Notes under the pieces: model-generated | Seen by the model: the letters and a program-made list of their open reading frames with translations, nothing else | Databases searched by the model: none | Told to the model about the DNA's origin: nothing | Assembly (NCBI GenBank): GCA_963849115.1 | Contig: CAWKGK010000001.1 | Coordinates: forward strand, 248,001-312,000 | Direction of reading: 5' to 3' | DNA from: JACDAL01 sp963849115 | Lineage (GTDB): Bacteria > Actinomycetota > CADDZG01 > WHSQ01 | DNA length: 64,000 nucleotides | In this document: piece after piece, positions 1-8,449 of the stretch | Numbering within the stretch: position 1 is the stretch's first letter | Layout: every line of letters begins with the position of its first letter | Made by a program: the position numbers and the translations under genes

Positions 1-912
1 GACCAGCAGCAGGGCGGCCGCAACCGCAATTACCTCCGCGTTGAAGAGCGCCTGCAGCCTCACATTGATTCCGATCTGGAGAAAGAACACCGGGACCAAC
101 AGGTGGCTTAGAGGAACGAGCTCGCTGCGTATGCGGTGTCTTCGGGGGTGTCGAGCGAGGACCAGCCCGGCGACGAAGGCGCCTATGACCGGCGCGAGCC
201 CGGCCACACCCGCAAGCTGTGCCACGAGCAACACGAACGCCAGCGACAGCGCCACCAGGGCGCCCTCAGTGCGGGTGACCCGCCCGATCACCTCGAAGAG
301 CCAGGGTGCGAAGCGAACGGCCCCCACTGCCACGATCAGGAAGCCTCCCGCGAGGGCGACCGTACCCACCGTGCCAATCGCCGACAGCCCCCCGCCGGCG
401 ACTACGGCAATAACCACGGTCAGGGCCAGCAAGCCGATGACGTCGTCGGCCACCGCCGCGCCCAGGACTGTGCGGGCTTCCACCGCCGACACCATCCGCA
501 GCTCCCTGAAGACGCGAGCGGTGATCCCGACGCTGGTGGCAGTCAGCGAGGCCCCGAGGAAGAGGGCGATCCCGAACTCGGCGCCGAGAGCGCTCATTAC
601 CGCGACGCCGCCCACCAGAGGCGCCGCTACACCGAGTAGCGCGACCGACAGTGCCGAGCCACCCACCGCACGCAGGTCGGCAAGGTCCATCTGCATACCC
701 ACCTCTACGAGCAGCAGGATCACCCCGAGCTCGGCGAGAACCTCGAGCACCAGCGTAGGATCGACTACGCCGAGCAGGGAGGGCCCCACCAGGAACCCGG
801 CGAGGATCTCGCCCACCACGGTCGGGATTCCCAGGCGGGGAGACAGCTCCGCGGCCACCTGCGCCGCGATCAGGACCATGAGGATGTCCCTGAGGATGGC
901 CTCGACCTCCAT
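1..912 (-). CDS. Kef-type cation:proton antiporter, partial at window edge
   Basis: About 304 residues are visible and the frame runs off the left edge without a stop. The protein is almost entirely hydrophobic with repeated membrane helices, and begins MEVEAILRDILMVLIAAQ. Features typical of the CPA2/Kef Na+/H+ exchanger fold include PTVVGEILAGFLVGPSLLG near residues 30-50, the polar pair in AAVADDVIGLLALTV near residue 160, and GAFVAGLVL further on. It probably exchanges K+ or Na+ for protons at the cell membrane. It is divergent from the reductase gene, with about 190 bases between them. The C-terminal end and any TrkA-N domain lie outside the window. Ion specificity cannot be read. Confidence 0.85.
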   Translation of the reverse strand, partial: MEVEAILRDILMVLIAAQVAAELSPRLGIPTVVGEILAGFLVGPSLLGVVDPTLVLEVLAELGVILLLVEVGMQMDLADLRAVGGSALSVALLGVAAPLVGGVAVMSALGAEFGIALFLGASLTATSVGITARVFRELRMVSAVEARTVLGAAVADDVIGLLALTVVIAVVAGGGLSAIGTVGTVALAGGFLIVAVGAVRFAPWLFEVIGRVTRTEGALVALSLAFVLLVAQLAGVAGLAPVIGAFVAGLVLARHPRRHRIRSELVPLSHLLVPVFFLQIGINVRLQALFNAEVIAVAAALLLV

Positions 913-1031
913 TATCGAAGGCTAGGTGGGGCTTGTTTCGGGACGGTTTCGGCGGCGTTTCGCGGCCGTTGCGGCCGCTGGGGGCCGGAGTGGTGGATTC
1001 GATTCCGCCGCTCAGGAGCCCCCGGGCCGAT

Positions 1032-1060
1032 TTGACTTCCGCATCTTTACCAAGTAGAAA
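1032..1060 (+). promoter_or_regulatory. Candidate sigma-70-type promoter of the reductase operon
   Basis: TTGACT (1032-1037) and TAGAAA (1055-1060) are separated by 17 bases, the ideal spacing. The element lies about 45 bases upstream of the chosen GTG start of the nitrite/sulfite reductase. This is a pattern match only. Confidence 0.4.
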
Positions 1061-1106
1061 GCAATCTTTGTATTTGCCCGTTGCTAAGAGTGCAAAGGAG
1101 GGTTTG

Positions 1107-2783
1107 GTGTCGGTCACAATCAAGACCCTCGCTCCCGCTCGCTCCAGGCGTGGCGAGGGTCAATGGGCTCACGGGCACCGGGAGCCCCTCAATCGAGCCG
1201 AGCAGATCAAACGAGATGACGACGGGCTCGCGGTCAGAGCCCGCATTGAGGAAACCTACTCGAAACGGGGATTCTCCTCCATAGCGCCGGACGACCTGCG
1301 CAGCCGCTTTCGCTGGTGGGGCCTGTACACGCAGAGAAAACAGGGGGTGCCGGGGGGCAAGACCGCCGTAGTGGCTCCGCAAGAGCTCGAGGACGAGTTC
1401 TTCATGCTGCGCGTTCGTATTGCCGGTGGGCGGCTGACAAGCGATCAGCTCCGGGCTGTCGCGTGGGCGTCCGAGCGCTTCGGCCGCGATGTCGCAGACA
1501 TTACCGACCGCCAGAACATCCAGCTCCACTGGATCCGGATCGAGGATGTCCCTCGCATCTGGGCACGTCTCGAGGAGGCGGGCCTGACCACCTGCGAGGC
1601 CTGTGGGGACACACCGCGCAACATGATCGGCTGTCCCCTCGCCGGCGTGGACAAAGACGAGATCATCGATGCCACGCCCTACCTTGGCTTGACGCACGCC
1701 CGGTTCGTGGGTGATCCCGAGTTCTCCAACCTGCCACGCAAGTTCAAGACTTCGATCTCCGGTTGCGCTCACCACTGCGCACAGCACGAGATAAATGATG
1801 TCGCCTTCGTCGGCACGCACTCGGGAGACACTGCCGGGTTCGATCTATGGGTCGGTGGAGGACTGGGCCCGAACCCCCACTTCGCGCAACGCCTGGGGGC
1901 TTTTGTCGAGCCGGAGCTCGTCCCCGAAGTATGGGCCGGGGTCACAGGCGTCTTTCGGGACTACGGCTACAGAAGAGGGCGCAACCATTCACGGCTCAAG
2001 TTCTTGGTCCGCGACTGGGGGGCCGAGAGGTTCAGAGAGGTTCTGGAGAAGGAGTACCTGGGCTTCGCGCTCCACGACGGAGCCCCGCCCGTTCCCTCCG
2101 TGAATCAGCAGCGTGACCACATCGGCGTGCACGAGCAGAAGGACGGCCGCTGCTACGTGGGCTTCGTGCCCAGGGCAGGTCGCATCTACGGTAGTCAGCT
2201 GCGCCAGGTCGCGGACCTTGCGGACGCCTACGGTTCGGGTTCCATCCGTACCACCACCCAGCAAAAGCTTGTCCTGACCGATGTCGAGCCGGACAGGGCC
2301 CATGCGCTGGTGGAGGTCTTGGAGGACCGCGATCTGCGAGCGCTCCCCAGCGTCTTCAGGCAGGGCACCATGGCATGCACCGGGATTGAGTTCTGCAAGC
2401 TCGCGCTGGTCGAGACGAAGCAGCGCGCCGACTGGCTCTACCGAGAGCTCGAGGAGAGGCTCCCTGAGTTCGATGAACCCATACGCATCAACGTCAACGG
2501 CTGCCCCAATTCGTGCGCGCGCTTCCAGATCGCCGATATCGGCCTGATGGGCTCGGTGATCACCAGACGCGACGGCACCCGGATCGACGGCTACCAGGTA
2601 CACCTCGGCGGCCGCCTGGGCAATCCTCCTCAGCTCGGCCGCAAGGTAAGGGGGCTCAAGGTTCCGGCCCATGAGCTGGCGGGCTACGTGGAGTCATTGT
2701 TGCGCCGCTATCTCGCTAACCGCGCCGAACAAGAGAGCTTTGCCGATTGGTCCCGACGAGCCTCGGAGGGGTTACTTCGATGA
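1107..2783 (+). CDS. Sirohaem/4Fe-4S nitrite or sulfite reductase (ferredoxin-type)
   Basis: This is a 558-residue enzyme of the NirA/Sir family, which reduces nitrite to ammonia or sulfite to sulfide with six electrons. The 4Fe-4S/sirohaem cysteines are all present: ACTGIEFC (Cys424, Cys430) and NGCPNSC (Cys466, Cys470). The N-terminal ferritin-like half-domain motif (RWWGLYTQRKQG) and the RIEDVP and QNIQLHWI segments are also typical. I chose GTG 1107 because AAGGAGG sits 5 bases upstream; a longer open frame to 933 has no such site. The stop overlaps the next gene (ATGA), and sirohaem synthesis genes follow, so it is one operon. Nitrite versus sulfite preference is not decidable here; no cysH or nitrate reductase is adjacent. 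Confidence 0.9.
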   Translation: MSVTIKTLAPARSRRGEGQWAHGHREPLNRAEQIKRDDDGLAVRARIEETYSKRGFSSIAPDDLRSRFRWWGLYTQRKQGVPGGKTAVVAPQELEDEFFMLRVRIAGGRLTSDQLRAVAWASERFGRDVADITDRQNIQLHWIRIEDVPRIWARLEEAGLTTCEACGDTPRNMIGCPLAGVDKDEIIDATPYLGLTHARFVGDPEFSNLPRKFKTSISGCAHHCAQHEINDVAFVGTHSGDTAGFDLWVGGGLGPNPHFAQRLGAFVEPELVPEVWAGVTGVFRDYGYRRGRNHSRLKFLVRDWGAERFREVLEKEYLGFALHDGAPPVPSVNQQRDHIGVHEQKDGRCYVGFVPRAGRIYGSQLRQVADLADAYGSGSIRTTTQQKLVLTDVEPDRAHALVEVLEDRDLRALPSVFRQGTMACTGIEFCKLALVETKQRADWLYRELEERLPEFDEPIRINVNGCPNSCARFQIADIGLMGSVITRRDGTRIDGYQVHLGGRLGNPPQLGRKVRGLKVPAHELAGYVESLLRRYLANRAEQESFADWSRRASEGLLR

Positions 2784-2947
2784 GCACAGAGAGAATTCAC
2801 TACAACGTCGTTTGTGATGACAACGTCAGCTTGCATTGCGCCAACCGAGGCTGCGCCAACGAGCTCCCTCCCGAACAAACGATCGTCATCACAGAGGATG
2901 GAACGGTCTACTGCTCGGAAACGTGCGCCGAAGCAATCGCCTCGTAG
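2780..2947 (+). CDS. Mini zinc-binding protein, 55 residues
   Basis: A 55-residue protein beginning MSTERIHYNVVCDDN. Its ATG overlaps the stop of the reductase (ATGA at 2780-2783), so translation is coupled. It has five cysteines: Cys12, then the CANRGC pair in the middle and CSETC near the end, an arrangement like a treble-clef or zinc-ribbon fold. I do not recognise a named family. Its place between the reductase and sirohaem genes suggests an accessory role, perhaps metal or cofactor handling or protein-protein contact; this is inference. Confidence 0.65.
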   Translation: MSTERIHYNVVCDDNVSLHCANRGCANELPPEQTIVITEDGTVYCSETCAEAIAS

Positions 2948-2960
2948 CAAGGAGATATCT

Positions 2961-3125
2961 TTGACGCACGCCCAACCTTTTTACTGCCCATACTGCGGAG
3001 AAAATGACTTCACGCCGGACGGCGACCAAGCGTCGCAGTTCCTGTGCCACTCCTGTGCGCGCGTGTACTCGGTCAAGTTCATCGGTCTGTCTATGACGCC
3101 GTACCCGGCTCAGGACGCGGGCTAG
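2961..3125 (+). CDS. Mini zinc-ribbon protein, 54 residues
   Basis: A 54-residue protein with two CxxC knuckles (CPYCGENDF and CHSCARVYSVKF) about 20 residues apart, a classic zinc ribbon. The start is TTG at 2961, preceded by AAGGAG seven bases away; no ATG or GTG fits. Its stop (TAG 3123-3125) is followed directly by the ATG of the sirohaem gene at 3126. Small zinc-ribbon genes often lie next to Sir/NirA genes in actinobacteria, so a conserved accessory role is likely, but no function is known to me. Confidence 0.7.
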   Translation: MTHAQPFYCPYCGENDFTPDGDQASQFLCHSCARVYSVKFIGLSMTPYPAQDAG

Positions 3126-3860
3126 ATGGGGTTCAGCTATCCGGTAAACCTCGATCTTCAGGGGCGGCGGTGTGTAGTCGTGGGCGGAGGAAAGATAGCC
3201 GAGGACAAGATCAAAGGGCTCCTGGAGGCGGGAGCGAAAGTGCGAGTCATCGCTCCTGAGCTTACCGTTGGGCTGGAGGAGCTATCGGCCAACAACCAAG
3301 TCGAGGTGAACAGAAAGTGGTACTCGACAGGAGACCTCGATGGGGCCTTCCTCGCCATCGCCGCCACGGACGATACCGCCACCAACGCGCTCGTCTTCGC
3401 TGAGGCGGAGGAGCTGAAGGTACTGCTCTGCTCCGTCGACGACATCGATCACTGCCACTTCGCGGCTCCCGCTACGGTACGCAGGGGTGACTTCCTCATG
3501 ACGCTATCCACCGCGGGCAAAGCACCAGCTTTGGCAAAACGCCTCCGCCGGGAGCTCGGTGCAAGCTTCGGGCCCGAATGGGGAGCGCTGGTTGATGTGC
3601 TGTCCGAGGCGCGCAGCGAAGCGCTGGCCTTGGGAGCGCGTGAGTGCGGCTTCGATGAGTGGTCCGAACGATGGAGCACCGCCCTCGACCAAGACATCAT
3701 GGGCCTCGTTGCGGGGGGCCAGATCGAGGAAGCCAAGAACAGGGTCTTGCAGATCCTCCTGAAAGGGAGCCCGGCCACGCGGGAGGTTCATGCCCCCCGC
3801 GAGGCGGTCTCGGAAAAGTGTGGCTCGTGGGTGCGGGCCCGGGAGATCCAGAGCTGCTAA
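3126..3860 (+). CDS. Precorrin-2 dehydrogenase / sirohydrochlorin ferrochelatase (SirC domain)
   Basis: Residues 1-210 match the N-terminal half of CysG/Met8p: a Rossmann fold with GGGKIAEDK near residue 20, the CSVDDIDHCHFAAPA segment near residue 105 containing the catalytic-region aspartates, and GKAPALAKRLRRE near residue 130. It oxidises precorrin-2 and inserts iron to make sirohaem for the upstream reductase. After about residue 228 the reading frame leaves the expected path and ends in an unrelated tail. The next domain (SUMT) continues one frame away and overlaps by 43 bases. Either these are two overlapping genes or a single CysG-like fusion interrupted by a frameshift at an AAAA run (3814-3817). 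Confidence 0.85.
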   Translation: MGFSYPVNLDLQGRRCVVVGGGKIAEDKIKGLLEAGAKVRVIAPELTVGLEELSANNQVEVNRKWYSTGDLDGAFLAIAATDDTATNALVFAEAEELKVLLCSVDDIDHCHFAAPATVRRGDFLMTLSTAGKAPALAKRLRRELGASFGPEWGALVDVLSEARSEALALGARECGFDEWSERWSTALDQDIMGLVAGGQIEEAKNRVLQILLKGSPATREVHAPREAVSEKCGSWVRAREIQSC

Positions 3861-4561
3861 CGGTACGAGGGCGCCGCGCACTTGATGACGCCGACGTTGT
3901 GATCCACGATCGCCTCGTCCACCCCGCGCTGATCTCGGGGCGCCCCGCCATTTACGTGGGAAAACAAGCCGGCAACCACCACATGAGCCAGCAAGAGGTC
4001 AACTCCCTGCTGGTCAGGCTTGCCCGCAGGAACAAGAAGGTCGTACGCCTCAAAGGAGGAGACCCTCTCGTGTTCGGCCGCGGGGCAGAAGAAGCCGAAG
4101 CGCTTGCCGACGCCGGCATCCCCTTCGAGATAGTCCCGGCCCCCACTTCCGCGCTGGCCACGCTTGCAACAGCCGGGATACCCGCAACCGATCGCCGATT
4201 CTCGTCCTCCGTGGCGATCGTCACGGGTCACCGCAGCCACGAGCAGCGGGTCAAACTCAGGGAGCTCGCCACTGCAGTCGACACGATCGTCGTGCTGATG
4301 GGCCTCACTACTCTGTCCACCACCGCGGCCGAGCTGATTGCGGGGGGGCGAGACCCCGACACGCCTGCGGCCATCATCGAGAACGGCACTTTGCCCGAGC
4401 AGCGGGTGATCGTGACCTCGCTCAAGCATCTGCCGAAAGCGGCCGCAGAGGCCGCAGTCGAGTCTCCGGTAACGATAGTGATCGGCGAAGTGGTGCGCTT
4501 GCGAGACAGACTCCTGAGAGCCGATTCCGACGGTCGGGTAGCCGCCGCCTCAACCTCGTAG
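3818..4561 (+). CDS. Uroporphyrinogen-III C-methyltransferase (SUMT)
   Basis: About 247 residues from the proposed GTG at 3818. It starts directly with the family signature VGAGPGDPELLTVRG and continues with DRLV, VRLKGGDPLVFGRGAEEAEAL (cut for length), VPAPTSALA and AGIPATDR, all diagnostic of SUMT/CobA. It methylates uroporphyrinogen III twice with SAM to give precorrin-2, the substrate of the preceding SirC domain. The start is uncertain because there is no clear ribosome site, and the frame is also open upstream, antisense-like to SirC. This fits an interrupted fusion. It ends overlapping the convergent metF-like gene by 12 bases. Confidence 0.85.
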   Translation: MWLVGAGPGDPELLTVRGRRALDDADVVIHDRLVHPALISGRPAIYVGKQAGNHHMSQQEVNSLLVRLARRNKKVVRLKGGDPLVFGRGAEEAEALADAGIPFEIVPAPTSALATLATAGIPATDRRFSSSVAIVTGHRSHEQRVKLRELATAVDTIVVLMGLTTLSTTAAELIAGGRDPDTPAAIIENGTLPEQRVIVTSLKHLPKAAAEAAVESPVTIVIGEVVRLRDRLLRADSDGRVAAASTS

Positions 4562-5404
4562 GCGCGGCCCACTGATGATCTGCCTGCGCCAAGCCTCGGT
4601 CTGTTCGAGCTCATTGAAGGTATAAATGTGGACTCCCCTAACATCAAGTGCGGGGTCTCCAAGCTTGGGTGCCAGCTTCTCCAGCAGGCGGGTCGGGTTG
4701 TATCCGCCGGGAACTACCAGGCGCAATAAGCCGCCCCTGCTCTTGGTGAGAAACCGAGTCGAGTCCCCGACTCCGATCTTCTGTGACACCCGGAGCAGCT
4801 TCGCGGTATCGGTGATGCTCGGTAATCCGAGGTAGATGGGCAGCTCGACCCCCCGCCGCCGCACGCGCTTGACCCAGCGGACAATCACTTTGGCGTCGAA
4901 GCAGATGTTGCTCACTATGTAGGTGGCGAATCTCCGCTTGTCCCACATCGATTGGATGGTGACGTCGTCGTCGATGAGCGGATGGCTCTCTGGGTAACCT
5001 GCGATTCCGAGATCGTCGAACGAGTGTCCGCGTTCATGCATGGCTTGCAGCAGCTCGAAGGACCCTTCAAATTGTCCCGCCGGCTGCGCCGAATCCCCCG
5101 CCACTACGAAGACTTCACGGATGTTTGCAACGCGCAGCCTCTCGACAACCTGATCGAGGTGTGAGCCGTCGGCAACAAGTCGCGCCGAAACATGTGGAAC
5201 AGCGACGTAACCCTGCCCGGCGAGCCTCTCCGCTAGCTCAAGCGTCGGATCGAGTCCCCTGCGAGGCGAGGCCGTAACCGTGATCTTGATATCGGTACCG
5301 ACCGACTGGAGGACCCGCTCTTCGGCCCCCTCTAGCGGAATCACCTCGTAGCGCGCAAGGTCGAGCCACCTCTGAATGGTGTTGCGGCCCTCGGCAGGAG
5401 TCAT
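4550..5404 (-). CDS. Methylenetetrahydrofolate reductase-like protein (MetF family)
   Basis: A 284-residue FAD-binding TIM-barrel protein of the MetF/MTHFR family. Recognisable segments are the early ITVTASPRRGLDPTLELAERL (positions 42-62), VPHVSARLV, a FVVAGDSAQP loop near residue 120, GIAGYPESHP near 155 and ATYIVSNICFD near 190. MTHFR interconverts 5,10-methylene- and 5-methyl-tetrahydrofolate. The N terminus lacks the usual FEFFPPK start and is more like the MetF-related proteins of methyl-group catabolism. It lies 27 bases after the betaine binding-protein gene on the same strand, so it is likely the last gene of that transport operon. The actual folate reaction is inferred. Confidence 0.8.
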   Translation of the reverse strand: MTPAEGRNTIQRWLDLARYEVIPLEGAEERVLQSVGTDIKITVTASPRRGLDPTLELAERLAGQGYVAVPHVSARLVADGSHLDQVVERLRVANIREVFVVAGDSAQPAGQFEGSFELLQAMHERGHSFDDLGIAGYPESHPLIDDDVTIQSMWDKRRFATYIVSNICFDAKVIVRWVKRVRRRGVELPIYLGLPSITDTAKLLRVSQKIGVGDSTRFLTKSRGGLLRLVVPGGYNPTRLLEKLAPKLGDPALDVRGVHIYTFNELEQTEAWRRQIISGPRLRG

Positions 5405-5431
5405 AACTGCCGAGGGCCCGGCACCGGACCT

Positions 5432-6415
5432 CTAACTCGAGATTCCCTCCAGCCACGCATCGGCCTTGTCCTTGTTGTCAGAGAGCCACTGCGCGGCCGC
5501 ATCTTCGGGAGCCATCTTCTCTTCGGCGATGAGCTTCCCCACCAGCTCTTGATCGGCGTTCGACCACTTGAAGTTCTCGACGAACTCAACGGCAGGCGAG
5601 CCCGACTCGGCGAACTCGGTCGAGAACAACTTACGCAGATCGTAATCGGGATAGGCGCAGGACACCTTGTCCGGATCGGAGTCACAGCCCGGGGTGCGCT
5701 TGGGGAGCGTCACTCGGCTGAAGTCCAGAACCGCATTCAGCCACTGCGGCTCGTACCAATAGAAGAGAAGCGGCTCCTCCTGCGCATAGGCCTGCTTGAT
5801 CGCCGCGATCTCGGAGGCCTCGCCGCCCGCGTAGATGACCTTGAAGTTGAGACCGAGTGTGTCTGATCAGACGACTCGTCGTTCGTCACATACGAGGGGT
5901 CACCCGAGAGAAACTGCCCCTTGTCTCCGGATTCGGGCGTCTGGAACATCTCCCAGTTCTCCGCAACACCTTGCCACGTGGCGAGGGCGGGATCTCTCCT
6001 CGACGAGGTACTTGAGGCACGTACCAGCCGATGTGGCCGGTGACTCCCAGCGAGCCTGCATGCTTCACCGTGCCTAGGTCATCGACGTACTTCTTATATA
6101 CGTTGGTGTGCTGCCAATCTTCGAGAATCACGTCTACTTTCCCGTCTGCCATTGCCTCGAATACCGGGATTCTCTGCGATCTTGGTTATCGAAACCGTGC
6201 AACCAAGCTCGTTCTCGAGCAGGTTCTTGGCCACATAGACGTTGGCTGTGGAGCCGACCCAGGACTGTTCGTTGATGACCACCTCTCCGCAGTCCCCGCC
6301 TCCGCCACCACCGGCAGCACTACCGCCGCCATCGGAGCCCGGGCTTTGTTGGGCGCCGCAACTAGCCGCAACCAGCGCCAGCACGACACCCGAACATCCA
6401 CAGCTTGTTCCTCAC
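5432..6415 (-). pseudogene. Glycine-betaine-type ABC substrate-binding lipoprotein, frameshifted
   Basis: Reading the minus strand from GTG 6415 (GGAGGT five bases upstream) gives a lipoprotein signal peptide ending LVAASCGA, then an OpuAC-type binding domain: VINEQSWVGSTANVYVAKN, GKVDVILEDWQHTN, GVTGHIGWYVP, FQTPESGDKGQF, EEPLLFYWYEPQWL, and AWLEGISS at the C terminus. The pieces fall in different frames with shifts near 6395, 6160, 6018, 5995 and 5865. Once joined they form one continuous family-like protein with no internal stop and no missing segment, so sequence errors are at least as likely as real decay. Trp/Tyr-rich segments fit a quaternary-ammonium site; betaine, choline or DMSP are possible ligands. 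Confidence 0.75.
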
Positions 6416-6476
6416 AGCTCACCTCCATAGCTTCCGAATGCCGTCGTCTATCGCCGAGCACGACCTCAGTGCTGCT

Positions 6477-7451
6477 CTAAGTCGTGCGCTTCTGCACCTT
6501 TCCTCTAGTCACCCTATCGAGCACGATTCCCATCGCAAGGATGGCGAGGCTGGCCACCATCCCGTCCCCGAACTCGTTTCGCTGCAGGCCCACCACCACT
6601 TCGTACCCGAGAGCGCCTCCGCCCACCAGGGCCGCAACGATGACGACCGCCAGCACCATAATGATGCCCTGATTGATGCCCAACATGATGGCCGGACGGG
6701 CAAGGGGAATCTTGACCTTGAGCAGGACCTCCGCGCGACTGGCTCCGAAGGCCCTTGCCGCCTCGACTGCAGCCGGAGACACCTCCTTGATTCCGACCAC
6801 CACCAGCCTCACGACCACCGGCGTTGCATAGAGGACGGACGCGATCACACCGGGCACGCGCCCGACATTGAACAGCGCCACTATCGGTATCAGGTAGACG
6901 ATCTGCGGGAGAGTCTGGAGAGCGTCCTGAATCGGCCTGATTAGCGCGCTCGAATCGAGGTGTTTCGGCGGCCACTATGCCAATCGCGACCCCGAAGAAG
7001 AGAGTCAGCAGCGTCGATACCAGCACTTGAGAGGCTGTTTCCATCGCCGTTTCCCACACGCCCATGAGCGCCAATCGCAGTCAAGGAGCACCCCGGCGAG
7101 CAGCATCTGACGGACTCCCAGAAACGATCAGAGCTATCGCGGCGGCTGCTCCGACCACCGCCCACCACGGAGACCCGGTCAGGAACACTCTGCAGCGGCT
7201 CGAGACCCCACATATGAGAAGGTGGTCGCTCAGCCATCGGATGATGGCCGGAACACGGCTTTGTTCGGGTCCTGAACCAAGGCGATGGCGTCGTTGATGC
7301 CCCCGGCGATGAAATCGCCCCGCCCACGTTCTCGGGAAAGAACCCGACTCCAGCAGCACGCGCAGCCAGGGCAACCGCGGCAATGGTCGGCGAAATTGGC
7401 CGCGGCATGAGCGTTCTCGAAGTGAGAAGCGAGGTGCGCCTGAGTCGCCAT
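6477..7451 (-). pseudogene. Betaine-type ABC permease (second copy), frameshifted
   Basis: The C-terminal 134 residues (6477-6881) are one intact frame with the permease loop VSPAAVEAARAFGASRAEVL and helices such as MVLAVVIVAALVGGGALGYE, typical of OpuAB/ProW. Upstream, pieces in other frames supply DFIAGGINDAIALVQDP, TGSPWWAVVGAAAAIALIVS, MGVWETAMETASQVLVSTL and RPIQDALQTLPQIVYLIP in the right order. At least three shifts are needed (near 6945, 7050-7110 and 7220-7240). The 5' end is approximate: ATG 7451 is the last plausible start. It would form the membrane channel with its neighbour permease. Errors in the sequence are a likely explanation. Confidence 0.65.
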
Positions 7452-8447
7452 CGGGATGACGAACGGCTTCCACGCGCACGGCGGCGGCTTCAGTGGAACG
7501 ATCGAGAGCTATGGCCATGATGACGATGGCAGAGCTGGCAACAATGGCCAAGCCCGACGTCCACAAGACTGAGGGCCGAGAAGACCGTGTCGCCCAGACC
7601 ACCTCCGCCGATGAGCGAGGCGATGATCACGATCGATAGCGCCATCATGATCGTCTGGTTCACACCCAGCATGATGGATCTCAGCGCCAGAGGGAGCTGC
7701 ACCCCGAATAGCACTTGCCGCCTAGTGGCACCCAAGGACTCGGCCATCTCCACGGACTCTCGAGCAACACCGCGGATACCGAGGGCGGTGATGCGGACGG
7801 CCGGTGGAACCGCATAGACGACGGTCGCGATGACGGCCGCCGGGTTTCCCACGGAAAAGAAGATCACCACCGGCATGAGGTAGGCGAACGCAGGGACGAT
7901 CTGCATCGCATCGAGCACGGGGGTGATCGCCTTTTCAAAACGGTCGCTGCGCCCGGCAAGCACTCCTGCCGGAATTCCGATCGCAAGGGAGACCAACACC
8001 GCGGCGAGCATGAGAGAGAGCGTCTCCATGCTTTCCTCCCACACCCCCAGCAGACCGAAGGTCAAGAAGGAGCACAACACGAGCAGGGCTATGCGCCAGC
8101 CGCTCCAGCGGAGCGCGATGAGGGCGGCCGTGGCCGTGACGCCGACCCAGGACAGCCATATCAGGACGCTGTTGAGGTAGGTGACCAATTGGTCGAGGAA
8201 GGTGGCGATGTGGTTGAAGAAATAGAGGAAGAGCCAGTGCGAGTTCTGGTTGTCGACAATCCACTCATAGAGAGTGTCCAAGCGTTGGCTTAGTGGATAG
8301 AGTGAGACCCGCGGGCCACGGGAACCGACCCTCGAGCAGAATGAAGAGGACTAGCAGTGTCGCCAATACGACGCCGACCTGCGTCGGACGGCCGAGGTGT
8401 GGAAGGCGCGCTCTGATGGCCGGACGAGCGGTAGTGACCGCAGACAT
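7452..8447 (-). CDS. Betaine-type ABC permease (first copy), frameshift near each end
   Basis: The main open frame (7490-8281) carries the ProW/OpuAB core: EESMETLSLMLAAVLVSLAI, RFEKAITPVLDAMQIVPAFA, the ATPase-contact loop ESVEMAESLGATRRQVLFG and SIVIIASLIGGGGLGDTVF. The true N terminus starts at ATG 8447 (MSAVTTARPAIRARLPHLG, then a first helix) and must shift frame near 8301 to join LYPLSQRLDTLYEWIVDNQ. At the 3' end a shift near 7555 restores AIVASSAIVIMAIALDR. The start lies 2 bases after the ATPase gene. The 3' boundary is approximate. Confidence 0.75.
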
Positions 8448-8449
8448 GC

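Noticed and set aside
41..925. 294-codon plus-strand frame at the left edge
   Set aside because: It is antisense to the Kef-type antiporter, which has a plausible membrane protein sequence in the minus frame.
5432..8447. Treating the broken importer genes as true pseudogenes
   Set aside because: Not rejected completely, but corrected frames give complete, conserved proteins without in-frame stops, so indel errors are favoured.
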